Under the pieces are notes generated by a model, which did not search any database, was not told the origin of the DNA, and saw only the letters and a list, made by a program, of their open reading frames with translations. Of a stretch of DNA of 64,000 nt, positions 24,173-39,200 are shown one piece after another. Numbering within the stretch: position 1 is the stretch's first letter; every line of letters begins with the position of its first letter. The stretch is taken from assembly GCA_038363925.1 (NCBI GenBank), contig JAQQWL010000011.1, positions 3,658,001 through 3,722,000 on the forward strand, read 5' to 3'. The translations under genes were made by a program, and so were the position numbers. This DNA is from Apiospora phragmitis (lineage: Eukaryota; Ascomycota; Sordariomycetes; Amphisphaeriales; Apiosporaceae).

Positions 24173-27100
24173 TTTTAATTACTTTTATTTTTACGAACTA
24201 TTACTTAAACTTTTAAATAATAACACCTATAAAAACTATATTTACGCCTAGATTTAATAATACCCCTCGTTATAAAAAAGCCTTTACTATTATTATAAAT
24301 ACCTTTTATCGAGATCTCGTTATAAAAGTAAATAGCGACGATAATAATAACGGCCTTATTCGATAATCGTTAATTAAATAAATTAAAAAATTTGAATAAA
24401 AAAGTATTAATTATTAATATTATTATATTAAATTAAAAAAAAACGTAACGAACTTTTAACTAAGAATATTTTAAAATAGATATTAAATATCGACGAGCTA
24501 TACGAGGAAGTACGCCTCTCCGTACCGCCGTTAATATTATTTAAACCTTTATTACTTTTAAAAGAGGTATAAAAATTAATACCTTAATAGTTTTTAACAG
24601 GATAAGTAAGAATTTACGCGGATTTCTTATTTAGGTTAAAACTTATTAACGGTTTTATAAAAGAACGTTTTAAAATATTACTTAGCGAGTTATTTATATC
24701 GACTCGTTTTTTAAAAATAAAGTAATCGTTTAATTTAAACCTTATTTAAACGAATTAATAAAAAACGATTAATAAATTAAGCTATATCGCGTAAAAATAT
24801 AACGAATTTTTAAAAATTACGATAATTTCGAATAAATTTTTAAATTTTTTTAAAACCTCGATAAAAAGCGATAAATAAAAAAAGAATTAAAGATTTTTAA
24901 ATAAAAAAGATTAACCGCTTTTTATACCGCCGAATTCTAACGTATCATAGCTCGACTAAATTATACCGAAATTATAAAAATTATAATATATTATTAAAAA
25001 TTAAAAAAAAATATTAAGAACGAACTTAGCCGGCTTAATACCCTTAATAATTTCTTTTCGAATATAGAGCTTATTATTAAGATCGATACCCGTATATATA
25101 AATAACGCCGCGAGAAGTAGGGCGAATAATGACGGTAAACTAGTCGAGTTTAAACTAATATAAAACGACCACGTTATTATAATAATATACCGTTAAAGAA
25201 TAATACGGCGTATAGCTATTATAGCGGACTTATAAATTTTAACGTTATTAAATACGATAAGTACGATAAAAAGTAGAACGTTACTTGTTATAACTATTAA
25301 AAATAGGGACATTTTACCTAAAATTATCGATTTTTAAAGAAGGATTTTTAAAGAGTCCCGGACGGGCGATAAATTAATACTACTAGTAATCGATTAACCC
25401 TTATAATTATTAAAAAAAAGTATTAATAATATATTAAACGTGCCCTACGGTAATTTATTTTAAATAATTTATTATAATAATAATTATTACGATTATTTAA
25501 TAAATAAAGAAAAGACGGGATAGTTTTTTAAAACTTTTAAACGGTAAAATATTACGCGCACCCTTACGATAATATAACAATAACTTAATTATAATAAAAA
25601 AGGTAACGAGAATAATAGTAAAAACGAAAACTTAAAAAACCGTTTAATTCGTAATAAGCGACGATTAAACGATCTTAAACGGCTTATTAAGTTATTTATA
25701 TTAAAACTCGTTATAAAAATAACGAAGCCCCGAGAACTAAATATTAACGGATAGCTAGCGATCTTAGGAGTTATATTTCCCGAATTACGAAAACTATGGT
25801 AAATACTTATTATATATAAACTCGAATAAAAAGTAAAAAGAAACTACGCTATCGGCGACGACCTTAGAATTTTATTAATATATAACGACCACTTCCTACT
25901 CGCTTAAATCGGCTATATTTATAACGGTTATACCGAGTACTTAATAGAAAAGCTCGAAGAGGAATAGTTCCTTAAAAGGATTAGTAAGTACTTAATTAAA
26001 TAACCACACCTTAACCACTTTATCGAGAAAGTTAAAACGATTATATTTAACCCCCGCCGAGCTTACCTACTAGTTAAGAGGACCCCTTAATAATTCCGAA
26101 AATATTACCTAAAAAGGTAGGATTAAAAGGACTATACTAATAATAAATACCTATAGTACGTATAGGAAAAGTTACGAGCCTACCGAGCGCTTAAAACGGA
26201 CGCATAGCGCTTTTAAGACACCGAGAACTTTTAAATTAAAAGACCTGCTATAATTATAAGATTTTAAATACCGCCATTATTATATAATTACGAAACACTA
26301 TATGTATAAAGCTATTATTATTAATAAATAAACGACGAACGGAATTTATTATAACGGTTAAAAAACGACTCCCGCCGGTTATAAAGGGACGATACCCGAC
26401 GGGATACGATAGATCCCTATATTTAATAATAGATAACTAGGATATTTACGATTATATTATATTAATAATCGAAATAAAAAGAGTTATTATCCGAGCGTTA
26501 CTAGATAGCGGAGCGTAAAGTAATTATATTTTACTACGAATCGTTAATAGTTTAGCCTTAAAATAATAAGAGAAGGACGCCTTATACCGATTTAAAACTA
26601 TCGATAGAAGACTTATAACGTATAACGATAAGAACGTATAAAAAGAAATCGCGAACTTTTTAATTAATATCGAAAAATATTATAAACGAATTATATATAA
26701 TATCACGGACGTTATAAAATATAATATAATTTTAAAAATATCTTAATTATGGGTAAATAATTTTAAAATTAATTAAAAAATAAGCTAATTTTAATAAGAT
26801 ATATTAAAAAGAGGTTTAATTAATAAATAACGGTTTAAAAAGCGACCTTTTAATAAATTTAAAGTTTTTAAAATATATATTATTATTAAAAAGTTTAAGT
26901 TAAAAATTATAACGATTATATTAAAAAAGTACCGGTAATTTAAAACTTTTTTTAATAAGAAGCTGAAAAACGAGTTACCGCTTTATACACGGTAGGATTA
27001 TAAGATATCGCTAAAAAAGAAAAAGAACCTCTTTTTATACCGATTTATAAATTAAATTAAGAGTATAAAAAAGCTTTAAAAGAATATATTACGGAGAATT

Positions 27101-28467
27101 TCGAAAAAGGAGTTATACAACTATTTATATCGCTAATAGGTTTTCTTATATTTTTTATTTTAAAAAAAAGTAAGGACAGGAAACCTAAGTAGCGTATATA
27201 TATTAATTACCGGAAGCTTAACGAAATTACTATTAAAAACCGGTACCCTTTACTTTTAATTAGCGATTTATAAAATAAATTATTACACGTTAAAATCTTT
27301 ACGGCATTTAATCTCTTTAATATATATAACCTAATCCGAATTAAAAAAGGAGAGGAATAAAAAACCGCGTTTCGAACTAAATATAAATATTTCGAGTATT
27401 AAACTATACCGTTCGGCTTAATTAATACACTAATTAACTTTTAAATAATAATTAATCACGTCTTATAAAAATATTTCGATAAGTTTATCGTAATATACCT
27501 TAATAATATCTTAATTTATTCCGAAAACGATAAATAATATCGAAAATATATAAAGTTAATATTGTAAAAACTATAGGATACTAACCTATTAGTTAATTTA
27601 AAAAAAAGCGAGTTCTATTAACGATCCGTTATATTTATAAAATATATAATATCCTTTAAAGAAATTCGGATAAAACCTTTTAAAATTTTAATAATTAAAG
27701 AGTAGCTCACGCCTATAAGCGTTATAAAAATTAAATCCTTCTTAAAATTAGTTAATTATTACCGGATATTTATCCCCGGATTTAATAAGTTAGCAATATT
27801 TCTAATAAACTTAACGAAAAAGGACAAGCTATTTTAATAAATAAAAAAAAAACTAAACCTTTTACGATATTAAAGAATAAATCTTTAACGAACTAATACT
27901 TCGCGTAATAAACCTTTTTAAACTATTTAAAATTAAAACCGATATATCAAATTATAGGATTAAAGGGTAATTAAATTAACGAGACGATAACGAAAAGTCG
28001 TACCCCGTCGTATTTTTTTTTTAAAAAAACTAAATAGATTAGAACTTAATTACTAAGTCTATAATAAAAAATTAATCATTATTATTAAAATATATAAAAA
28101 ATAAAGATATTATTTTAACGGAACAATAAAATTAATAAGTTTATACCGATTATAAAAACCTTATAATATTTATTATTATTAAAAAATTAAATAAATAATA
28201 AATATAATAGTTTAAATTCTTATCGGGATTTAATTTTATTATTATTTACCGTAAAAGTAATAAGAACGGTTGCGTCGACGTATTAAGCTAACGACTAAAC
28301 TATCAAGAAAAAGTTCCGCCCGAGATATAAACTATCTTAACTTACGATTAGAATAATAACCTTACGCCGTTACGATAACTAAATATTATAAATTCCGTAT
28401 AATATAATAACGATTAGGTTTTTAAGTTCTAATAATTAAATTAAGCCCCGGATTATATTAATTATAA

Positions 28468-31400
28468 TATAACAAACGCTATCCGAGTTTTAAAAGAAAC
28501 CTAGTAAGACGTACTAGGGTTTATATTAGTAATATAAGAGATTATCTAAACGTGCGATAGAAGTCGCCTTTATTAATATAACAGGTAATAGCTCGTAAAA
28601 ACGAAAGTAATTAAGGTGTATAAATTTTAAAGGTATTTATAATAGTTTTATAAAGGTTATTTATTTTATTAATAAATTAAGATTAATATTTAAATTAATT
28701 ATTAAAATAAAAAGTATTTATATAAAATATATAGGGGGAACGTTTATTATTATATATTTAATCCCTTTTTTATTAATCTATTATTACTTAATAATCTTTT
28801 TTAAACGTGCTCGGTATTACTTAGTAGTCTCGCTTAATCACGCTTTACGCTATTTAGTGATCTCGCTTAATTACGTTCTATATTATTTAGTGATCTCGTT
28901 TAAGCGTTTATTATGCTACGTGACTTATTAATGGTCGCCGTTACTTTATAAGCGTATTTATCTTATCGCCGGGCGTAACGGTATTGTTATTCGTTATTAA
29001 AGAAAGCCTAGCTTTATATTAATATAGTTAGCGGTGCGGTCCGTAATTATGATATTATAGCCTATTTAGGGCATAGTAATTCCGTACCGGTAAGTAAGGT
29101 TTTTTTAAGCCGTATAATTAGGTCGGGTTATAATACTATCCTTCTTTTTTTAATTATTTTATTTTTAAAATATTAATTTTATAAATATTTTAATTATTTA
29201 TTTATTATAGTTTATAATAAATTCTTTTTTTTTATCGCTTTTATTATAATATATATTTATTATAAATAGTTACGTTAAAAAATCTCGACTTAAACTTAAT
29301 CGTTCCTTTATTATTTATTATATAGACCTTATTAAAGTTTTTTTTAAATTTAGTTTTAAAATTATATCTTATAATTATTATTTTATAAAAAAGTAATTTT
29401 ATATAATAATAAAAGGCGTTAATAAATATAAAAAATATACTCGTACTAACTATACGTATAATAATACCGAGGTTTTATTTTTTTTTTTACGGCGTATATA
29501 GAACGAGCACGACCGCCTGTTTCGGGAAGAGTCCGCCGTAAAGGCTTATTTCCTAAAGCTCCAACGCTAGATTAACGAAGCCGTTACTCGCTTTATTCGT
29601 TTCCGTAAATAGAAGGAGATAATTCGTACCTAGGGGGTCAAATTAGTATAACATAGCTTACGCTCCTTAAACGAGTTAAAAGAGTAGGAGCGTCGGGAGT
29701 TTAAAACCGTTATAACCGTTTAAGTTTAAAAAGGTTTTAATATTATTAATTAAAACGCGACCGACTTCTTTTTTAAACCGATTTTTAAAATTATTATTTA
29801 AACGTCCGTAACTTTTTAATAATATTTATTAAGTATTTTTTAAATTATTAAATATTATTTTTTAATAAATAGCTTTTTTATTAAACGAGGTATTAAAAGC
29901 TTCGTTTTTCTTTTTTTTTTTTTAATAATTCCGTCGATTTTATATTCGTATTAATTTATTTTAATTTTTAATTATATATCGATTAAAGTTTTTTTAATTA
30001 TTAATTCGAATAATAAAATGTAAAATATAAAGTGTATCCGTATTATTTTAAGTAGCGATAATTAGTAATTAGTTTTTAAAATAATTTTTACGATTTTAAA
30101 TAGCTTTATTTTTTTAAAATCTAATTTATTATTTAATTATTTTATTTTAATATTTTATTATAAAAAGTAAACCTTTTTTCTTTTTTTAAAGGTTAATCCT
30201 TTTAACTTTATTTAATCGGCGTATCCTTTTATTCGTTATTAAAAGAAAGTGAGATCTTATTATAATATAATTTAAAGTTTTTTTTAATTTTTTAATTTAT
30301 ATAGTCGCGATTAGTGCTAATTCTTTTTCTAAAGGTTTTCTAATAATTTCCGGGTTGTACTCGTAGTTTATTCGGAATAATAAAATACGCGTAGCTTTGT
30401 TATTTATATTATTATAAATAAATTAAGTTATAAGTAATAATTATACTTAATTATTTTATTTATAATTAATATAATAGCGTAGGTATTATTTTAAAGTTTA
30501 ATTTATTTATTTAATTTATTTATTCGTTTAAGGTTAATAAGCTATAAATAGTTTATACTTAATTTTAAGTTATATTATAAGCGATTTTTAGAATTTAGCG
30601 GTAAATAATTTATTTTTATTAAAGATAATCGTTTCGGGCAGCTCGTACTAATTAACGATTATTTAAAGGAATATATATATTAAGTTATTAATATCGTTAA
30701 ATTCTTTATACGGTAAGAAATAAATATATTTTATGAGTTTATTTATAATTATTAAGATATTATTATAATTAATTTTAATTAAGAGTTCTTTTAATAGGGG
30801 TAGCTTAATAACGAAATTAAGTATAATAGTTTTTTATACCCTATTTAATAGTAGGATTAGCTATAGCTCTCCGTACGGCCGGTGTCGAGTAACTTTAACT
30901 TTACTATAGAGGTTATATTTACCGATTATGTTAGCTATAATTAATTTAAGGTTTTTATAATTAAACTGTTTAGTAATCCGTTTTTAAGTTTTAAATACTC
31001 TTTGGTATTTATATGTGGGGTATTCGTAGAATTTTTTAATAAAGTTTTTACGATACCGTTTAAAGATATAGATCTTATTTCGGTAAAAAGTGAAACCGTC
31101 GTGATCTTCGAGGTAATCCTTAAGGTAGTTCGCGGGGTTAGGGGTTTAATTAAATTACTAGAACTTAGTAACCTAATTATTATTATATTAGATATAGTTT
31201 ATAACGTTTAATTATTTTAATAATATAAAGTTATTATTTTAGTTATAAGTAAGAATAATCTGCGTTTCGAATAAAATTTCTTCTTAATAATCCGGTTATC
31301 GGTTTAATATATTAACGCGACCGTTTTTATTACCTTTTTAATAGATAATAATAAGGTTAAATTTTAATAAGAATTTAAACTATTATATTTATTATTTATT

Positions 31401-34400
31401 TAATTTTTTAATAATAATAAATTTTATAAGGTTTTTATAATTAATATAGATTTTAATTAGTTTTATTATTTTATTAAAATAATATTTTTATTTTTTATAA
31501 GTTTTAATAATAGTTATTAATTCTTTATTATAAATTTAATAATTAAGCTTTAATCCGTTAAGCTTTTTCGAAAAAAATATAACCGGGTATAATTTTTCGT
31601 TATTATTTCATTAATTAAATTATTTTCTAATCGTATAGTTTAATACGTCGGTTTCGATTTTAAAAGGTTTAAACGGGTTTATTACGTAAAGTATTAATTC
31701 GTTAAAAATTCGTTCCTTAATATTATAAAAAGCTTTATTTTTTTTCTTTATTTATTAAAATAATTCGTCCTTTTTTATTAAATTCGTTAAGAGTATCGCT
31801 ATTTTATTAAATCCTGGAACGAAAATCCGGTAATAATTAATTAATTTTAAAAAAGATCTGACTTCTATAGCGCTTATAAGCGTAGGCTACTCTTTAACTG
31901 TTAAAATTTTTAAAGGTTTTATTCGGATTTCGCCCGGGGTTATTACGTATCCTATAAAGGTGACGGATTATTAATATAATTCGCTCTTTTCTAGGTTAAT
32001 TAATAGGTTATCGTTCTGTAACTTTTAAAGTATTAGCTTTACGTATTCTCAATACTACTCGTCGTTTTTAGAATAAATAAGGATATCGTTAAGATATATT
32101 ATAACGAATTTATCGAGGTATTTTTATAAAATATAATTAATTATAAATTAAAAATTAATTAATATATTAATTAAATTAAACAATATAGCTTAATATTTAA
32201 AATAGTTATATTTAATTTAGAACGTGGTTTTCTACTCTTCTCTTTTTTTAATTCGGATTAGGTTATATACGTTAAAGAGGTCGAATATTATAAAAATTTT
32301 AACGTATAATAGTTTATTTTATAAATCGCCGATTAAAAATAAGGGGTACCGGTTTTTAATAATAATTTCGTTAAGTTTTTAATAATCGATATATATATGC
32401 TATTTAGGTTTCCCATCCTTACTCTTTTTTAAAACGAAGAGGATAAGGAAGTTTATTAATAATATGGATGGTTAGATAACTCTTTTCTTGAAATTTTTTA
32501 TAATATACTCTTTTAAAGCTTGTTTATATTCCTAATTAAGTTTATATATAGATATAAATAAGGGTTCCTTTTTATTTTTAAAAGGTATTTTATAATTCTA
32601 TTATATATAAAACGGTAAGCTTATTTTTAATTTCTTATTAAAAAAGGTTTCGAATTATTAATACTTTTTTAATATAATTATTATAATGTTTAGCTTAAGC
32701 TTTTTAATAATAATATATATTTTAAAGATTTTAAGTTTATTAAGAGGTTATTTCTTAAACCGTTACTTATTAATTAAACCTTTTTTTAACGTATTTTATT
32801 AAAGTTAACCTATTTTTTAATTAATTTTAAAATTATTTACCCGTAATTAAAATATGTTTAAAATTATATTATATTTTATAACATCCGTAATATTATACGT
32901 AATTTATTTATAACGTTTTTCGATATTAATTAAAAGGTTCGCGACTTCTTTCCGTACCTCTTTATTATTATAAGTTATAAATCCTTTATTAACGGTTTTA
33001 AATCGGTATAAGGCGTTTATTTCTTAAACGTTATTCCTAAAGGTAATTAATAATCTCTTACGATCGATCTTTATATCGTTATTATCGTTTTCTCTATTCT
33101 CTTTAAAACGCTTCTTAATATATTAGTAAGGGTATTTTTATACTTTTTTTATACGAAATATTATTACTAATATTTAAGATTCGAGTTTTTCGGGTAATTC
33201 GAAAGTTTATTAAGTTCGCGGTAATTTATAAATATTTTATAAGTTTTTTAATATATTAAAAGGGTTTTTTTATTAAATATATACTTATATATTTTAAAAG
33301 TGTTAAGCGCCCTCTTTTAAACGTTTATAAGCTCGTAATTCTTTTTAGGCGTGTTTAAAGTATCGGTTTTTAAAACACTCTTTTTAATTTCGTCCTTTTA
33401 AGTAGTATTATCGTAATTATTATAGGTCTTTTTATATTAATAAGTATACGCGTTATTTATTAAGGATTAATATTTAGATTTTTTTAATAATATAGTCCGG
33501 GTATAGTTACGTAATAGGTTATTTACCGATCCTTCGGGGAAATTATTTATACTCGAGTTTCTCCGCGAGGTATTCTATATAAACGTTATGTATATACGAG
33601 ATCTATAAGAGCGTAAAGTGTTTTTCGTATATAAAAGAAATTCGTAGGTTATTTTTTACGGCGTAGTTATTATAAATTTTTTAATTAAACCCGGCCGTAA
33701 TAAGTATTTAATATAAATATTTCGAATTGGGGTAAAGAATATTAAGGATAGCTAATTATCCGTTAATTTTTAAGTTTTTAAACTTAGCGATTTTATATAT
33801 TAATTCGTTTATAAGTATACTTATTAAGCGTTTATAATTTATAAGTTATTCTAGCTGGCTTGTAATATTATTTATTAAATCGCTATTTTCGTTATAAAGG
33901 AGGGATTGTTCTTTTTATATTATTACGACGTTTCAGCTATGGTTTTTTTTATTTCTCGAGGCTTTAGGGAATTATCCGGTATTTTTTTTATCTATTAAAT
34001 AAAAAGTATATTTATTATTATAATAAACTATTTAAAATAAACTATTATACTTAATAATAATATTATTATTTTTAATAGTTATTATAAAAATGTTTTTTAT
34101 TTTAGTAATATTAATATATTATTTATTTAAAATTCGTTAAAAGTCTTTTTTTAATGTTTAATATTTTTAAGCGTAATATTCTAGTTTTTAATAATTATAA
34201 TAGGTGCCGCGTAATTTTTTATTTTATTTATTATATTTAGTAATATCGAGGTTTATAGGTTTATTATAGTAGTTATACGTTATAATATTTTTAGGTAATA
34301 TATAGTTATATTAATATAATCGCCCAGTATTAATTTAAATTCGATTAGTTTATTATTAAAGTTCGCTTTATTTTTCGCGGCGTTATTTATATATACAAGT

Positions 34401-35989
34401 ATTAATCTTAATAATAAGCTTTATATACGAAAGAAAGTTATTAAGGGCGTTAAGCCGGCTAAGTTTATTTTTAATATTATTTTTTAATTTTTAATAATAT
34501 ATTATAATTTTTATAATTTCGGTATAGTTTAATCGAGTTATAATACGCCGGAACTCGGTTATATAAGAAGCGGCTAATCTTTTTTATTTAAAGGTTTTAA
34601 GTTCTTTTTCCGTTTATCGCTTTTCGTTAAAGTTTTGGAAGAGTGATTTAAAAGCGTGTTTAAAGCCGTTATAACTTTTAAAAATACGTTATACTTTTAT
34701 ACGGTATAATTTAATTTATTAATCGTTTTTTACAAGTTCGTTTAAGTAAGGTTCGAACTAAGCGAGTATTTTATTTTTAAAGAACGAGGCGGCGTAAATA
34801 ACTCGTTAAGTAACGTTTTAAAACGTTCCGTTAAAAATTATTAATAGGTTTTAATTTAAATAAAGAAGCTTTAAAAGTTTCCGTTTATTCCGTTAAAAAA
34901 GGTCGGCGTATTAATCTTTATACTTTTTTTTAATATAACCGGGGTTTAAATAATATTAATAGCCGTATAAAGGAGGCGTATTTTTTCGCGCAATTTATTA
35001 ATATTATAAAGTATTTATTTTAAAATGCTTTTAATTAAGAGCTCGTTACGCTTTTTTTCAAGCTTAACGTAATAATATTAATAATTAGCGCTTTTTTATT
35101 TAAATTTTTTAATTCGTTTAGCTAGTATTTATCGGGTAGGTTCGTTATTATTATCGTTATTATTAACGTTTATAATAAGGTCCCATTAAGAGGTGCTAAA
35201 GGTGGCGATAAGAGTTTTTTTTTATTAAACGGTGTTATTAAGGCTAGGTATAGATATAATTCTTATAATATTATTATTTAAAAGTTTAAATAATGATTCG
35301 TAAGAATAAGAGTGATTAAAATATAACGAACGCTATCCGGGTTTTAAAAGAAACCTAATAAAATATACTAGGGTTTATATTAATAATACGAAAAAGTATT
35401 TAAACGTGCAATAAAAGTCGCTTTTATTAATATAATAAGTAATAGCTCGTAAGAATAAAGGTAATTAAAATACGTAGATTTTAAAGGTATTTATAATAGT
35501 TTTATTAAGGTTATTTATTTTATTAATAAGTTAAGATTAATATTTAAATTAATTATTAAAATAAAGAGTATTCATATAAAATATATAAAAAAAACGTTTA
35601 TTATTATATATTTAATCCTTTTTTTATTAATTTATTATTATTTAGTAATCTTTTTTAAACGTACTCGGTATTACTTAGTAATCTCGCTTAATTACGCTTT
35701 ATGTTATTTAGTAATCTTATTTAATTACGTTTTATACTGTTTAGTGATTTCGTTTAAACATTTATCGTGCTACGTAACTTATTAATAGTCGCCGTTATTT
35801 TATAAGCGTATTTATTTTATCGCCGGGCGTGGCAGTATCGTTATTTATTATTAAAGAAAGCCTAGTTTTATATTAATATAGCTGGCGGTATAGTTTATAG
35901 CTGTGGTATTATAGATTATTTAAGGTATAGTAATTCCGTGCCGGTAAGTGGGGTCCTTTTAGGCCGCATGGTTAGGTCGGGTTATAATA
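28468..35989 (-). mobile_element. Ty3/gypsy-type LTR retrotransposon, element C, nested in B
   Basis: 7522 bp on the minus strand, with two LTRs of 668 bp (28468-29135 and 35322-35989). The RT active site is read from the minus strand at 32084-32095 as YLND within FVIIYLNDILIYS. Internal order is antisense to B. Flanks TATAA and TACGC are not a convincing duplication. It carries a deletion of about 208 bp relative to D near 33012. Confidence 0.9.
29490..29723 (+). pseudogene. Antisense coiled-coil-like ORF of element C
   Basis: Plus strand, opposite to the element's gag-pol. One frame of 78 codons reads NEHDRLFREESAVKAYFL, then INEAVTRFIRFRK*KEI and SLRSLNELKE*ERREF. All five internal stops are TAG/TAA, consistent with former CAG, CAA or TGG. 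It aligns directly with the element A frame (RLIRLRK*KEI, FLNELKE*ERRE). Confidence 0.7.
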
Positions 35990-36269
35990 TACGCCAGGGA
36001 TCACCTCGAGAAACGAGATAACCTTATTTTTTATCGAAATAAGATCTATATTCTTAAATAATACCGTAAAAGTTTTATTAAGGAATTTTACGAGTATCTT
36101 ATATATGGATATCAAGGAGTATTTAAAACCTAAAAACGAATCATTAAATAATTCGATTATAAAAACCTTAAGTTAATTATAATTAAGGTAATTAATAAAT
36201 ATAACCTTTATAATAAGGCTAAAATTAATAAATACCGGCTATATAAAGAATTATAACTAATTACACTAT
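35990..36269 (+). pseudogene. Element B integrase-region fragment between C and D
   Basis: A 280-bp piece of element B isolated by the two nested elements. It aligns with element A about 18845-19125 (shared string AAACGAGATAACC, then TTATCGAAATAAGAT). Confidence 0.8.
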
Positions 36270-39200
36270 TATAACGAACGCTATCTAGGTTTTAAAAGAA
36301 ACCTAATAAGACGTACTGGGGTTTATATTAGCAATACGAAAGAGTATTTAAACATGTAATAAAAGTCGCTTTTATTAATATAATAGGTAATAACTAGTAA
36401 AAACGAAAGTAATTAAAGTATATAGGCTTAGAAATATTTATAATAATTTCGTTAAAGCTGTTTACTTTATTAATTGGTTAAGATTAATATTTAAATTAAT
36501 TATTAAAATAGAAAGTATTTATATAAAATATATAAGGGAACGTTTATTATTATATATTTAATCCTTCTTTTATTAATTTATTATTATTTAATAATCTTTT
36601 TAAAGCGTGCTCGATATTACTTAGTAATCGCTTTTAATTATATTTTATATTATTTAGTAATCGCTTTTAATTACGTTTTACGCCGCTTAATGATCTCGTT
36701 TAAACGTTTATATTTATTATATTATATAACTTATTATTAGTCGCCGTTACTTTATAAGCGTATTCGCTTTATCGTCGGGCGTAATAATAGCGTTGCTCGT
36801 TATTAAAGAAAGTCTGGTTTCGTATTTATATAGCTGGCGGTGCGGTCCATAGCTGTGGTATCGTAACCCGTTCGGGGTATAATAGTTCCGTATTAGTAAA
36901 TAGGGTTTTTTAACCGTATAATTAAGTCGGGTTATAATATTATCCTTTTTTTTAATTATTTTTTTTTAAAATATTAACTCTATAAATACTTTAATTGTCC
37001 GCTTATTATAGTTTATAATAAGTTTTTTTTCTTTATTATTTTTATTATAATATATATTTATTATAAATAGTCGCGTTAAAAAATTTCGAACTAAGTTTAA
37101 TTATTTTTTTATTATTTATTACGCGGATTTTATCGAAGCTTTTTTTAAATTTAATTTCGAAGTTATATTTTATAATTATTATTTTATAAAAAAGTAATTT
37201 TATATAATAATAAAAAATATTAATAAATATAAGGAGTATATTTATATTAATTATATATATAATAGTATCAGGGTTTTATTATTTTTTTTACGGCGTATAT
37301 AAAACGAGCACGACCGCTTGTTTCGAAAAGAGTCCGCCGTAAAGGCTTATTTTTTAGAGCTTTAACGCTAGATTAATAAAGCCGTTGCTCGCTTTATTTA
37401 TTTTCGTAAATAGAAGGAGATAGTTCGTACTTAAGGGGTAAAATTGGTATAACGTAGTTTATACTTTTTAAACGAATTAGAAGAGTAAGAGCGTCGGGAG
37501 TCTGAAGCCGTTATAGCCGTTTAGGCTTACGGGGGTTTTAGTGTTATTAATTAGAACGCGACCGACTTTTTTTTTAAGCCGATCCCCGAAGTTATTATTT
37601 AAACGTTTATAATTTTTTAATAATATTCGCCAAGTGTTTTTTAAGTTTTTAAATATTATTTTTTAATAGGTAATTTTTTTATTAAACGAGGTATTAAAAG
37701 CTTCGTTTTTTCCTTTTTTTATTAATAATTTTATCGATTTTATACTCGTATTAATTTATTTCGATTTCTAATTCCGTATCGATTAAGTTTTTTTCGGCCG
37801 TTAATTCAAATAATAAAATATAAAATATAAAATATATCCGCGTTATTTTAAATAATAATAATTAATAATTAGTTTTTAAAATAATTTTTACGATTTTAAA
37901 TAATTTTATTTTTTTAAAGTTTAATTTATTACTTAATCGTTTTATTTTAATATTTTATTATAAAAAGTAAATTTTTTTTCCTTTTTTAAAAATTAATCCT
38001 TTTAATTTTATTTAATCGGCGTATCTTTTTATTCGTTATTAAAAGAAAATAAGGTCTTATTATAATATAATTTAAAGTTTTTTTTAATTTTTTAATTTAT
38101 ATAGTCGCGATTAGTATTAGCTTTTTTTTTAAAGGTTTTTTAATAATTTTTAAATCGTATTTATAATTTGTTTAAAATAGTAAAATACGCGTAACTTCGT
38201 TATTTATATTATTATAAACGAATTAAATTATAAATAATAATTATACTTAATTATTTTATTTATAATTAATATAATAACGTAAGTATTATTTTAAGGTTTA
38301 ATTTATCCGCTCGGTTTATTTATCTATTTAAAAATAATAAACCGTAAATAATTTATACTTAACTTTAAATTATACTATAAATAACTTCTAGAATTTAACG
38401 GTAAATAGTTTATCTTTATTAAAAATAATTATTTCGGGTAGTTCGTATTAATTAACGATTATTTAGAAGAATATGTATACTAGGTCGTTAGTATCGTTAA
38501 ATTCTTTATACGATAAAAAATAAGTATATTTCGTAAGTTTATTTATAATTATTAAGATACTATTATAATTAATTTTAATTAGGGGTTTTTTTAATAAGGG
38601 AAACTTAATAACGAAATTAAGTGTAATAGTTTTTTATACTTTATTTAGTAGTAAGATCGGCTATAATTCTTTATATAGTCGATATTTAGCGGCTTTAGCC
38701 TTGTTATAAAGGTTATATTTACCGATTACTTTAGTTACGATTAGTTTAAAGTTTTTATAATCTAATTATTTGGTAATCCTTTTTTAGGTTTTAAATATCC
38801 CTTAGTATCCGTATATAAGGTGTTCGTGGATTTCTTAAATAAAGTCTTCGCGATACTGTTTAGGAATATAGATTTTATTTCGGTAAAAGGTAAAACCGTC
38901 GCGGTTTTCGAAGTGATCCCTAGGGTAATTTACGGGGTCGAGGTTCTAGTTAAGTTATTAAAACTTAATAATTTAATCGTTATTATATTAAACGTAGTTC
39001 GTAACGTTTAGTTATTTTAAAAGCACGAGGTTACCGTTTTAATTATAAGTAAGAATTGTTCGCGTTTCGGGCGGAACCTCTTTTTTAATAGTCCGGTCGT
39101 CGGCTTAACGCGTCGACGCGACCGTTCTCGTTACTTTTTTAATAAATAATAATGAAATTAAATCTTAAAAAGAATTTAAACTATTATATTTATTATTTAT

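Noticed and set aside
31002..31211. 69-codon open frame in the RIP island
   Set aside because: It is antisense to element C's pol region, opens by chance because RIP left few stops in that frame, and its composition is an Ile/Val/Leu run. The equivalent frame in D (38820-39011) is the same shadow, not a conserved gene.
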